A stretch of 64,000 nt of DNA, taken from Cryptomeria japonica (lineage: Eukaryota; Streptophyta; Pinopsida; Cupressales; Cupressaceae). Of this stretch, positions 45,298 through 57,208 are shown piece by piece. The stretch's first letter is position 1. Every line of letters starts with the position of its first letter. Both the position numbers and the translations under genes were made by a program. The stretch covers positions 18,664,260 through 18,728,259 of the forward strand of contig NC_081409.1 of assembly GCF_030272615.1 (NCBI RefSeq), written 5' to 3'. Below the pieces are notes generated by a model that saw only the letters and a program-made list of their open reading frames with translations, had not been told where the DNA came from and made no database searches.

Positions 45298-45437
45298 ACC
45301 TACACAACATTTCATTATAAGAAATAGATTTTGCAATAAATAACGTAGATAAGAGAGATAGATTTTAGGAAACCTCATGATAAGTCCCTAGAGTTATCAT
45401 GTCCTAAAATATAACGATTGAGCTAAGAGATTTAAAA

Positions 45438-45689
45438 TCAAAAATTGAAAATTTGAAATATGACGATGAATGAATAAAACAATAACAATAAATCGCCATA
45501 CCTCGATAGAGAGCTAACTCTAGAATGCAAAAAACAAAATTTGCCTAGGCAAAATTGAGGTATAAAGATAATCTTCAATATGATCTCCTCAAAATTGACT
45601 TCGCCACCTCTGGATAGAATGTGATCTTCACTTATCGCCTTGGACGTGGTCTCAAATGGATCTTCAAATTCGCACAAATAAATCTCCAA
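45438..45689 (-). CDS. Small upstream ORF (83 aa) in the LTR leader (also at 29654-29905)
   Basis: Starts MEIYLCEFEDPFETTSKA and ends in a hydrophobic tail (LLLLFYSFIVIFQIFNF). It lies between the upstream TATA and the main LTR ORF. A donor-like CGAG/GTATGG inside it and an acceptor-like TTGTGTAG just before the main ATG could define a short intron, but joining them does not fuse the two frames. It may be an upstream ORF or chance. Confidence 0.25.
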   Translation of the reverse strand: MEIYLCEFEDPFETTSKAISEDHILSRGGEVNFEEIILKIIFIPQFCLGKFCFLHSRVSSLSRYGDLLLLFYSFIVIFQIFNF

Positions 45690-46262
45690 GTCTTTAGCAA
45701 ATTCGCCTTAGGCGTGATCTTCAAATTCGCACCACCTTTGGTTTGGAATCGCACCACCTTTGATAGCTAAGCGCGCCACCCTTGGATGAATGAAACTCGT
45801 ACCACCTTGGATAATATTCGCACTATCTTTAAACACACTTAACACTTTCCTTTGTCTCCCTTGATTCGCATGTAGAGAGGTAAAATAATGATGTGAAAAT
45901 AATAGTTTTCACCCCCCTATATATATAGCGTTCTCATCGATTTATCTCTTTGGCCGACTTGATGAAATATAACAATTTCAAACGATTTTTAAATGATTTG
46001 CAATGACATAACAAGGCCGACTTCCATATATGAGCGCTCAAATCGATTTTTTATTAATTAATTAATTAATTACTAATGCCTTGCGTTTTTTAATTGCAAA
46101 TTTCGATTTTTTAAATAAGGCAAAAATAACTAATAAATGTTTAACGCCACATTAAATGCCAATAAAAATGGATTTTAATTTTTTAAATTGATTTAGCATT
46201 TAAAGAAAATTCAAATTATTTAATTTGGCGCCAAAAAATATGTAAATAGAGGGACGTACCTC

Positions 46263-48199
46263 ATCGCTCTGGTCCCTTGGAGAGGGACAGGAGCGATTCA
46301 CCATCTTTGGCATGATTCTTGTGTTTTCAACGTTCAACTCCTTCATTTTCACGTCCCAAATCGATCATCTGGTGGTCCTTCGAATTTGAATGCCTCTCTT
46401 GTGCGAGCAAGTGCGTCCCATGACCATTATCGCCCTGGTCCCTTGGAGAGGGACAGGAGCGATCTCCATGTTTTTGCGTTCACCTTGCATTTTTGTCCTT
46501 CGAAATATCATTGCTTGTGTCCTTTGCGCTTATTTCCATTTGCTTTTGCAAGGTACCTTCGATGTTATAAGGATCATCGCCCTTGTCCCTTGGAGAGGGA
46601 CAGGAGCGATCCACATGTTTTCCTTGGTCTTGGCGATTTTAAACTTCGATCTCTTTTGCAATGTCCTTCAAACGTTGTCCCTCGCACTACCTAACCTTGC
46701 TTCGCTTTGATCTTTGAAGGAACGGGAGTGTTTTAATAGCATCGCCTTGGTCCTTGTCCAAAGGACAGGAGCGATCTTGATTTTTTCACGTTCAATATGC
46801 ATTTTTGACCTTCGATCCTTCATTGTGATGTTTTCCAAACGCCGCCCTTTGTCTTGCTTAACCTCGCCTTGCTTCGATTTTGGAGGAATATGAGCGTTTT
46901 TGATAGGATCGCCCTGGTCCTTGTCCAAAGGACAGGAGCGATGTGAGGCTTTTACATTATTTGGCGATGTTTGGACGTTCAAAACCCTTGCGAATTATCT
47001 TCAAACGATGCCTTGGACCATATGCTATCTTAGGACGTCTTGACTTAGCTTGAACTTGAAACAAACAAGGAATCCAAAGCAAATCGCCCTGGTCCCTTGG
47101 AGAGGGACAGGAGCGATATGGTTCCTAGATCCATTTTGGTGATTATTTAACGTTCAAAACTCTTGTTTATCATCTTGTTGTCGTACCATGGACCCTCTAA
47201 AATATTGCAATGTCTTGTCCTTACGTAAATTTTGCATGAAATGGCCAATGCATCCAACATCGCCCTGGTCCCTTGGAGAGGGACAGGAGCGATCTATGTT
47301 ATAGGGTGTCAATTTCTTCATTTTAACGTCCTTTAAGTGTTTACGCATGATGAAAGCGCCTTGAAATGTCCTCGCCACCTTTTGTCCTGGCTTGGATCGG
47401 TCTTGAACCTTGGAGGGACGACCTTGAACTTGAGAGGGACGTATCTTCACCATTGTATCGCCCTGGTCCCTTGGAGAGGGACAGGAGCGATTTTTTCCTT
47501 GTGGCTTTCATCTTACTTTGCCATGCTCTGAGTTTATATCCAACGGATTCGTCCTTCTTCACTCTATCCACCCATGCCTTGCCATTGTTTGGAATTTTGC
47601 AAAAAGAGGTAATTATATCAAAAATCGCTCTGGTCCCTTCCTGAGGGACAGGAGCGAACTAGGCATTTAACATTGGTATGGACGTCCCAAAAATCTTCAA
47701 TTTATATTCAATGCATTCATCTCATGTTCTCCTTCGTTTTTGAACGTAAACTTGCTTTGACCCTTGTCTGGATTTTGCAAAATGGAGGAAATCGCTCTGG
47801 TCCCTGGGAGAGGGACGAGAGCTACAAGGTACCTCGCCCTGGTCCCTTGGAGAGGGACAGGAGCGATTTAGTCAATATAGGTCATTTTTCTCCATTTTTT
47901 GCATATCAAATTATATTCATTTGGCAAAGCATCTTCCCTCGGACGTCCTCAAATCATTAAACTTTCAAAATCTTGCAAGGACAAGACGAAATTTGAATTG
48001 TAGCTCCGGTCCTTCACTGAGGGACAGGAGCGATTTTCCTCCTGGAGGCATTTCTGTGCTCATGAAAATCTTCAATTTATATTCAATGGAAAGATCTCGT
48101 CGTTCTCCATTATTTCAAACGTAAAATTTGTCTGGACTCTGCAAGAATGATGAGATATTTGAAATTGAGCTCCCGTCCTTCACTGAGGGACAGGAGCGA
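46263..48199. repeat. Array of 13 hairpin modules (5' LTR copy)
   Basis: Exact counterpart of the array at 30479-32415, shifted by 15,784 bp. In element orientation it forms the upstream part of the LTR, ahead of the TATA at 45918-45927. Confidence 0.85.
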
Positions 48200-48644
48200 T
48201 TTTGCTCCTACAGGCCAAAATAACAAGATTTTTCACATTTTAACACTTCACGAGGCGAAAACAAATCAATTCCAATGCCCAGGATCAAACTTCAAAAAAG
48301 TCAAAATTTGGTCAAAATATTCAATCAGACAAAAATTCACATTGACGGTCATCATTTAGACAAGTTTAAGCTCTGCATGAATATTCCAATTGAAAATTAG
48401 ACCATTTTGGCGAATTTATTGCATTCAAAATTTTGCATTCTAGAAAAGAAGCTCAAAAAGCTCTCAAAAGCGACTGGATTTTGGCTTGAAAAGGCAATAT
48501 TGAAAACCCTAAGGCTTGGCCCTAAATCCAGACAACTAACTAACTAACAAAACCCTAAAAACGAAAGCGAAAACGAACAAAAAAACAAGCAAAAAAGAGG
48601 GGGTCCCCATTTGCGATGGGGCGATGTGTGAAATGGTCACAACA

Positions 48645-48788
48645 AGTTCCTAACTGTGTATTGTAGATACCGCTGGAGGCTTCATCCGACAATTTATGGA
48701 TATATTCTTTTTCAAATAATGTTTACTTTTCTGTACTATAGCTTGCATATGAATGTAATGTCATATGACCGCTAAAATGGGAGCTAAA
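48645..48788 (+). mobile_element. Remnant 3' end of the older host element, with polypurine tract
   Basis: The right flank of the giant insertion starts with AGTTC. It ends with the plus-strand purine tract AAAATGGGAGCTAAA (48774-48788) abutting an LTR start TGTAGCATCG at 48789. This orientation matches the integrase at 13164-14040, not the insertion. Confidence 0.6.
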
Positions 48789-49860
48789 TGTAGCATCGTA
48801 AATTGTACACCCTTGCTAGGGTGATACAATTTCATGCTTGGTTTAGCACCCACCTTAGTGTGTTTTGCATCTTGCATTTCTAATTCCCTTTAAGCATTTA
48901 ATTAATTAATTTAATTAAATCTAAATTCATATTTCATCACTTCATATATTATAAAGTTGGGCCCTTTTACTTTAAGTGTGCCCCTTTTATTTTATTCCTC
49001 CAATAAATCATTAAATCACAAACCCTAATTATGTCTTATTTCGACCTTTAAGGCCTGATTTCGCATATCAACACATCTCAAAATCAACTGAAACTTTGAG
49101 ATTCACTCTAATATCATCATATCTAACGACCCTGAAAATTTGGTAAAAAGTTGGTCGAACCGTGTGTAAGTTATGCATGGTCCCCAATATTTTTCCCAAA
49201 AATTCGAAAGCATAATTCTATAATATTTTAATGCTTAACCCCAAGAAATTGGTGGAAAATTCTAATCCTAGGTCGGCTTAAAGATGAAATTAAGATCTAG
49301 GGTTTCATACATAAGATGTCTCTTTCTTCATTTGAAGGCCAAGAAGTTTCTGGCTAAGTTTTCTAACAATCACAACGAGCCTTCTATGCAGTGAAAGAGC
49401 GGGTCTTTTGGAGTCTTCAACAACATTCAACAACATCTATCAAGCATTCATCAAGCATTTATTCATCAATTGGGGGCTTTTGAAGATGTAGGAAATCAAT
49501 AGGAGACCACCGATTGAAGATTGGCTTGTACCCCTCCGTTGGGGTTGGGTATGATTTCATGTCTTTGTATGAGCTTCATTAAATCAATTTGCAGATTTAC
49601 ATTTATACTTTAGATCACTTAGCATCATTGATTTAGAGCATTTATTTTGTCAATTAAAAGCATTTAGGGTTTACTCTTTAAAGTGTAGGGTTACTCTAGA
49701 TTGTATGCATTCATCATTTTAGGGTCTTGCACACACACAAGGCTCTTGCACACACTATTTTACTATACAAATCGAATATTTGTTGAGGTGGAAATCACCA
49801 AAACAGGGGTTTGACTAAGGCAAAATCCCATATAGCCCAACCAAAACCCTATTTTCAGTT
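48789..49860 (+). mobile_element. 3' LTR of the older plus-strand element (right edge uncertain)
   Basis: Starts TGTAGCATCGTAAATTGTACACCC right after the purine tract. A ~105 bp relative of its start occurs at 52020. It has AATTAATTAATTTAATTAAAT words and a GGTCC-containing word near 49160-49190, but no gene. The end cannot be fixed without a 5' partner; homologous-looking palindromic sequence (GGACAGGGGCATGGTGCTCT near 49960) suggests it may extend past 49860. Confidence 0.5.
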
Positions 49861-52019
49861 ACAAGTGCAGGTACAAGATCCGATCATTGCTGCAAATTTC
49901 ACGTCCGATAGAGCACACTGACATAGTCTCGAGGATCAAACTTGAGCAAAAATCAGTAGGACAGGGGCATGGTGCTCTGGTCCTCCCAGTTTCAGGTGGA
50001 TTTTGGCAAAACAACAATTTAGAACCTTCAGATTCTAGTTTGCCCGGACATTCTGGCTCAGATTTCTGGCATAGGTGCACCTCTGAACTCACTTCCTAAT
50101 TTGTACTTTTTAGTTGCACATCAGTTAGTTTCAGTTCTGCATTTTCATATTAGGGTTACTTGTGTATACTTGCATTCTAGGTTGATCATTCAAATCTGCT
50201 CAAATGGAGGAGGGACACAGTTATTTCTATGCCCGAGCCACCAGGAGGAGGAGGATGAATGTAATGCATGTAAGAGTGATATTGGTCGTAAATAAGCTCA
50301 TATGGAGGGACACAATTATTGCTACTGTATGGGCCACTTGGTATGGTATTATAATGAGGAGCACTAGGCCTAGGATGGTTGTATGTGTAATGACCATGGG
50401 CATGATTGGTATTGTAAGCTTGATCTTGAGTATTGCCCCCAAATCTGACACATGGTTTTCTTGCATAGGGTTGACATGATCTTGGATATTCTCTTGTTAT
50501 TGAGCATATGCATTGGTATTCCTTCGCCCTTGGAGAGGATGAGCACGCAATTACTCATGTGTGTTTCTAGCATCAATGGTATAAGCATGAGTATCAGTCA
50601 CTTCAAATTTTTGAAACAAGGATGAGGATGACTCAGGCACGGTACACTCATGTCTATGTCCACCATCAAGACCACTAGCATTTGGTTGATTGGGATCCTC
50701 TTCTAAAATTTGTGACACATCAAAGTAATGAGATAGTCTTGCACCACTTTGAATGAACATTTGTAGAAAGTATTAAGGATCTCTTCTCATGATTTCTTCA
50801 ACCACTATTAAATCGTGCATCAAATATAGTGTCTCGAATGTTTGTTGTGGCAATGGACTCATTATCAGCATCTTGTGTATTACTATGATTCTCAAAAGAT
50901 TGTGGGTTGTAAAATTCATCTCCATCAAACTCATACATACTCATGTTGAGAGATCTTTCAGCTTCTTCGGCTTGTCTTCTAATCATTTGTGAATGGATTT
51001 CAACCATGAAAGATCTTAGCTAGAATAGAGGATAGAAGAAAATGAAGACTATGGAAGACCAAGAGGGTTATGAAAATGAATCTAGGATTGTCTTGCAATG
51101 TCCCAAAATGTTGTTCCAAGATAAATGTGATGATCTAAAGCAAGGTGTGGTTTCCTAGGAGATGATAGGCTCCAAATGAGGTAAGTTGACCTTAATTAGA
51201 GAAGTCCAAATGGTACCCAGGATAATAAATTTGATGCGGGAACCACCTACAGATGTAATGTAATGTGTTTGCAAGATAGGATAGGGACTACTAAACAATC
51301 TATTGACTCTAGTTGAAAAGTGTGAGAGGGGATTGCAAATGATGTCTAAAAATAGATGAAAAGCTAGACCAAATGATGGTTGACCTAAATGAAAGCGTAT
51401 GGAATCAACCTTAGAAGCTCTTATGGTCTCAGAAACACAGACATAGTTTTAAAGCCTAGATACACAATTTCACTATTGCAATGTAATTATCAATTCTACT
51501 CAGATACACGATATCAAATCTCAGATAGGTGCCAATAATTGACACGGACATGATAAGACAATCCACAGACACGATTTTACTGTTGACAATTTTTTCTCAG
51601 TTCTGTTCAGATACGCGATATAAAGTCTTAGATACATGCCAATAACTAACATAGATGCGATAAGATAATCTATAGATGTGGTAAGATAATTCATATATGC
51701 ACTAGAAAAGAGCACATACCCATTTTTGGCAAATTTATGATTTCTGTGCTGATTTTGCAATTGTTGATAAGTGACCAGATCTAAATGTTGATTGTTTTGT
51801 GACAATAAAACACAACAAACAAGAAGACACAATGTCTGAAGACGTGTTGTCAAAATTTGAGTGCAAATGTGTATGTTTAATAGGATGAAACAACCCAATT
51901 TCCGCGGGTCTAAACACAATCGAAAACACTTCTACACTTCTTAGCCTATGGTCAAGATCTCATGGCGGTAACCTTAGCCCACAACCTAGAATGTTCGTTC
52001 AGTCAAATGTAGGGACCCC
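49861..52019. other. Mixed repetitive sequence with degenerate minus-strand frames; no recognised gene
   Basis: Minus-strand frames at 50798-51007 (MVEIHSQMIRRQAEEAERSL, acidic) and 50551-50760 appear to continue each other across stops and may be a decayed transposon protein. I do not recognise the family. The rest is AT-rich with no supported feature. Confidence 0.35.
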
Positions 52020-52125
52020 TGTAGCATCATAAATTATACACCCTTAATTGGGTGGTACAATTCCACGCTTAGGTTAGCAACCGCCTTAGTGTGTTTGCAT
52101 CTTGCATTTAAAATTCCCTTTAAGA
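52020..52125 (+). mobile_element. LTR-start fragment related to 48789
   Basis: TGTAGCATCATAAATTATACACCC and the next ~100 bp (through GCATCTTGCATTT and CCCTTTAAG) match the start of the LTR at 48789 with scattered differences. Similarity then stops. Confidence 0.6.
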
Positions 52126-53034
52126 GATTCAACAAGATTTGACCATACTATGTGAAGGATTTTAAGAGATTTAGAAGAACTATGGGCATTGCAAATTAAG
52201 TCGAATGATAGTAGAAGAAAATGTGTTAATCTCCCCTAATCCGCAAGAATTTTACCACTCATCATTAACATTTACAAATTTTAAACTAAGCAACACTAGA
52301 ATAAACCTTAAGGCTCTAAGGTAAATGGGATATAATGATCAAGGCAAGGCCACCAGAAGATGGGGAGTCCGGTACTGGTACCAGTACAACAAATTTTCAA
52401 AAATAGGAGACAGGGATACTTGGAGATGCCAATTTTTTTTAATATAATTTAATAATTTCCAAAAATTAGCATCACATAGAACTTTGAAAACAAGAACAAA
52501 GGTAAAGTTTAAGTTTTAACATTAACTTTAAAGTTCAAATAGACAAATCAAAATGCCAAATCACAAATATCATTGTTTCATAGAGAGTCAAAGAACACAA
52601 AACTCACACTACATATCTCATATTAGATTATCATTAGTTCATTAAATATTGAACTAACAGATATTTGAAGGAAAATTTGAAATCTTAAAAAAAATAGTAA
52701 ACTAGAATATTTTTTGTTTAATTTGCTTGTGAATGTGTCTCCTTTCTATACTAGCAAGTAAGAACAGGCTTATGTGGCTCATGAACAGTTTTAGGTTGTG
52801 TGAAATACCATTTTAGGGCATTTTCAAACACTTCCTAACTTCATGGGGGAGATGCCAAGATTCTTTGAAAGACATTAGGCTTTTTTGACAGAAGATGTCA
52901 AGATTCTTCCACCGCAAGTCTCCTGAACACCCTTGAGTCTCTAGAAACGATACCAGTATCGAAGATGTGTCTCCATCTCCAAGACGCATCTCAGGGGGTT
53001 GGATGTGTGTGATGATATGATGAATCAATAAGGA
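52126..53034. other. Intergenic sequence; perfect 16 bp palindrome at 52372-52387
   Basis: No credible gene. GTACTGGTACCAGTAC at 52372-52387 is a perfect palindrome. A related word (GATACCAGTATC) occurs near 52950, both next to GGAGAC/GGAGAT motifs, so these may be ends of a decayed repeat. Confidence 0.4.
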
Positions 53035-54414
53035 TCCAGACAAATACTAAGAGGGGGGGGTGAATCAATAGATAGAAAACTGACAATACTTTCACCAAAC
53101 CCAAAAACAATCTCACAAGTCAATCCCTGAACTAAATTGGTTCAAACACTGAGCTACAAACTGCAATATCACTGCAGTTTTACCGGTTGATTGGCATACC
53201 AAAATAATAGTAAAATAGATCTGAAACTCCAAAACCATTTAACCAAAACATCAAAATACTTTACTAGCAATAGTAAAAGCACATTTTAGATTACTGTCGG
53301 TCATCATATCATAACTAAATGGATTTAACAGATAAGCAAATTAACCATAGCAATCATAACCACAAAAACCATTCACCACTTGACGCAATGATTTTAGACG
53401 TAGAAACCCAAATGGGAAAAACCACGGTGGGGATGAATACCCACAAGTATTTTGAACTCTTCTAAAGTTCGCCCTGTTAGGAGCCAAGCCTGTTAAAGCT
53501 TTACAAAAAGTCATGTTAAGTACAAATCCTGTTAGGGACCACCTGGTTAAGGGATTGACTATAATGCCCTGTTAGAAGCAATACCCTGTTAGGAGTAACC
53601 TCGATAGATGGTTTGAAATCCAAGCTAATAGATCACTTGGTTAGAGGATTTAGATAGCACTAAGCTTGTTAAGGCTTACCAGGGTAAGGGATTTAGCTGT
53701 GTTAATTGTTAGAGAACAACAGGGGTTTGTTGATCTGGTAAATAGCATTGCTCTGCTTGATCAGATCTTTTTTATGCTCCTATTTGCCTTCACACATACT
53801 GCAGATACTCCTTTTGGTTCGACAACCAATCACACTAACATTTTACCAAAATTGCCAACACTACAACAAAACAACTCATCGACCTTATATGCAAAACAAC
53901 AGGTCGGTAACACATCACAAACCTAAGATCTTATAGAGATTACAAACAAATCGGTTCAAGTATGACCATTAGATTACATAACAATCATTACACATTGTTC
54001 AAGACAACCTCGACCGCTCCTTGATCACCGCTTCTTCGATTCTAGTAACTCATCACGCGGTTTCCTCTTCATGCAATGTACTCCCTCATTCCCAAGATAA
54101 AACCGTTATCTCTACGTGCCAAAAACCACTTGAAACTTATCACATACAACATGCATACAAGGCATAACCATTACCGATCACCATTTGATCATAAATCCAT
54201 ACAACTAATTCACTAAGCTCCACCGGTTAGGGTTTGGCATATCAACATATAGGGTTACCGATTGATCTCACTGCTTCTAAAGTAATATCGGTTTCCTTCA
54301 CTTGTTCAATCTACCATTTGCAAAACAACATTATAACAACATCATTACCTATAACAATTGACATCAATGATAACACAATAGTTCATCAATGCAATCTTCA
54401 AACAAATACCAACA
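53035..54414 (-). mobile_element. Solo-LTR-like unit, relative of 5165-6712
   Basis: On the minus strand it starts TGTTGGTATTTG at 54414, has ATTGATGTCAA, CCGGT words and GTGGTTTTTCCCATTTGGG with a following TTTCTACG, and ends in the same TTGATTCAC plus C-run block near 53050. These match the plus-strand unit at 5165-6712 in order. The 3' boundary and target duplication are unclear. No coding content. Confidence 0.5.
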
Positions 54415-56162
54415 ATGTGGTATATATGTGTCTCCTGGTTTCACTAGATCAAGGATTGGGGAAAAAAGAGTTAAGAAATTGGTTGTTCCCTTACAATAGA
54501 AATGTGGCTCATGAATGTATATTTGGATATCTATACCACATCACGAACTTATATTATGTTGTTGGCCCTGAAGTGCATGTTGACCAATCTTATTGTTATA
54601 TCATGCCACTATTCTTATTGTCAAGCTAGTTTTAGATTGGTGTTTATATTTAAAGTCAGGTGGTTCCACCTTTGGCAAAATCCTTATAAACATCAAAATA
54701 GATATGCAATTTATGTCTTCCCTTATAAATATTCGAGATCTTATCTTGAACATATGAATTAAAAGTAAACATATGGCATTGTTAGCCTAAGTTGTAATGT
54801 TGTGTTGCTTGTGGATCTACCCATTTGTTTGCCAATTAGACAAGGATGTGGGAAACAATATAATAATAATTCTAGGGCAATTGTGTGTGTGTATATATAT
54901 ATATATATATACATTCTTTTTATTTTTATTCTTTTTCATTCTCAACATTTCAATTCAATTACTTTTCAATCAATGCAACATAAAATCAAGTTGATGAGTA
55001 CCATCCTAAATTCTTATTACTTGCATTCTAGGATGGGTATAATCAACAAAATGTTCTCATCCCCTACCATTCATATAGGTTGTCTCCAATAAAAACATGA
55101 AAATGAATACCAAAACCAGTGAATACTTTGTCATCAAATGGCAATGCAAAACAATAACCTGAATAAACAGTGACAATTCTGAATCATCATCCTATACTTT
55201 GGTTCACAACTATGCAAGATGACACCTTTGTTCTAGCTCCACTATGTTTCACAGATATGCAAGATTAAACAATTGTTCTGTTAGTTCTAAGCTTATTATA
55301 GCCATAGGATAATAGGTGTGAAACATCAATGCAGTCATAGCTTAACACTCGTCCTTTTCATTCAATCACTTGTAAATGTTCATAAACGCTGATCTCTTTC
55401 TAATTAATATTCTCTCTTAGATCTCAATGTCCACACAAAATTCTTAAGGGCTCATGATTTGTGTGATCACACTTAATAATACACAGTAATAACTAACATG
55501 CATGCACAGAGGTGTATTTTTTCTTTTTTTAAGCAATGTGCAACGAATTAAGCAGTCATTGTTAGATGGATTGAATGTATAAGTACTTACGTGTAGAATT
55601 AGTTAATAAAGCATTCAGAAAATTTACGAGAGTTGCTTATGCAGATACCTATATTAGCAGAGAATTTAAAAATTGTTCCAATTTCCCATCATTCACTCTG
55701 ATCATGGATCACAAAGTGTGGTGTGAAACAAGCATCCAAATTTTATCACATTTTTTCTGAATTTTATATTTTAATAAATGTTATATGTTGTAGTCCACTC
55801 ACTAAAGAACACAAAAACCTTAGTAACTTACTAATACCGACATATCAACATCATCAAGAAGACTTGAAGAATGACTACCTTTGCAAGACACAGAAAATTA
55901 CCGTGATCAAGTAATTTAAGAGTGCCACATCATAGGTGAACGGTATATTCTACTCATCTTGAATAACTTTCCTCCCTCGCAAGTACTTTGAAATAAAGAA
56001 TCTAAACATACAGTCAAAATACAATATGCTAGTACTTGGAACAATATTTGCCTTGCACTTAACTCTTGCACGTGAAATTCTCCACTTTTCAAGGTTGTAC
56101 ATACAGAATACAAATGGACAGGATAAGGTTTAGAAAATTTTACCCCCAGCTAACTGATACAA
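54415..56162. other. Intergenic / downstream flank of the host gene; TG/TA microsatellite
   Basis: AT-rich with a GTGTGTGT(TA)n microsatellite at about 54885-54912. Short frames here do not resemble proteins. The part next to 56162 is probably the 3' UTR and flank of the minus-strand gene. Confidence 0.5.
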
Positions 56163-56279
56163 TCAGACAAATACATCCTCAGCATTGTCAAATGAAAATT
56201 CCTCATTTTTTGATGCATTTTTATCCTCGGAAAGCAGTGCTTTAAGATCAAAGATTGTTTCTCCTTTCTGTTGATGAGC
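56163..56279 (-). CDS. Probable last exon of the host gene (38 codons plus stop)
   Basis: Minus-strand AATATTTGCAG acceptor at 56280-56282, then AHQQKGETIFDLKALLSE, an acidic/polar tail and TGA at 56163-56165. The phase (0) is compatible with exon 2 at 62269-62331, and its Lys/Glu/Asn-rich style looks coding, unlike the surroundings. Assignment to the same gene rests on strand, phase and proximity. Further exons could lie between. Confidence 0.45.
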   Translation of the reverse strand, partial: AHQQKGETIFDLKALLSEDKNASKNEEFSFDNAEDVFV

Positions 56280-57208
56280 CTGCAAATATTATGAGCTATC
56301 AGTTTTAAGTAGCACCGCAATTCCATGATGGAGGGTTTTTCTGGCCAGAAATATTCATCATGGCTCACCACAGCTAATCCATTACAAACAATACTACATC
56401 TTGTAAGCTCTAAGTACATGGAATTGCAAAGCAATTTACAGAAATATAACATCTTATAAACCAATCGGTAAATCTATCAACAGTTCCAGGAAAAGCTTCA
56501 ATGAATGAAAACATCTCTATTGGTATTATATAGTTGGTGAAAGGAATAATGTGGTCAGGAAATTCATAGAAATGACTAATTTTTGTAATGTTTGGTGAAC
56601 TTGGTTTAGGTTGGGTATGTTTAATAGTGGCTTCTCTCTCTAGAGAATGCCACCAATTTGCAAACTGTTATTTTGAAAACAAATGGTAAAATCACAACCC
56701 ATTTGATGAAAAACAGGCCACAACCTTCTCTTAACAGTATATGCATTGTACAAACTTTCTCTCTGTGCTATTTGTCTCTTTGATGAAAGGTTACTTGAGA
56801 TTAGCCGGGCATCATCTGAATTTCAAGATTTCAGGAGTGAAATCAGCTAGTTATGGTCCCTTTTCTAACATGACACCAACTAGAAACTTCTAAACAAAAA
56901 TAAATCTTTTGAATTCAAGAAAATCTTGAAGAAGGAAAAAAAGAAACAGCATCAATCCTAACTTGGAGAGATATTTGTACAATTGTAATAGAATAAATCA
57001 CTGGAATATATGACGAATCAAAGCTTGTTAGAGAATAATAATTATAACTTGACATAGAGTACATCAATGGAATATATGATGAAACAAAGCTTGTTAGAGA
57101 ATGATAATTGTAATTTGACAAAGAAAGGCCTAGATGAAACAACACTATAATGATTCGAAAAGCCTCTACTATCCTTAGTCTAGGCTATTTGGAAATGTCA
57201 GACTGATG
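56280..57208 (-). other. Intron sequence, left part
   Basis: AT-rich sequence between the putative last exon and the left LTR of the intronic retroelement. A duplicated ~60 bp phrase (GGAATATATGA...AAAGCTTGTTAGAGAAT) occurs twice near 57000-57110. No gene seen. Confidence 0.4.

Larger units (their letters stand above)
25256..48644 (-). mobile_element. Giant LTR retrotransposon (23.4 kb, 7.6 kb LTRs with internal ORF), minus orientation by coding
   Basis: Two direct repeats of 7,605 bp (25256-32860 and 41040-48644; constant offset 15,784) run TGTTGACG to GTCACAACA and are flanked by the 5 bp duplication AGTTC. The 8.2 kb interior encodes a Ty3/gypsy gag-pol on the minus strand. I noticed three LTR mismatches (26486/42270, 28099/43883, 31886/47670) and no net indel, so insertion is very recent. 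The LTR is far longer than the several-hundred-bp to few-kb LTRs usual in plants, because it contains a long ORF and a hairpin repeat array. An extra RNase H domain points to the Tat lineage. Confidence 0.95.
41040..48644 (-). repeat. 5' LTR of the giant element
   Basis: 7,605 bp, the same length as the 3' LTR and almost identical, with the second TATA-like box at 41884-41891, the ORF (45297 to 42076), the upstream TATA at 45918-45927 and the hairpin array at 46263-48199. Confidence 0.95.

Noticed and set aside
41040-48644. Assembly artefact explaining the 7.6 kb duplication
   Set aside because: TG/CA termini, a 5 bp target duplication, single-base differences and a gag-pol interior together fit an LTR element far better, though long reads should still confirm it.
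54234-55092. Plus-strand ORFs of 86-131 residues
   Set aside because: No recognisable domain, one runs through the TA microsatellite, and they overlap LTR-like sequence.
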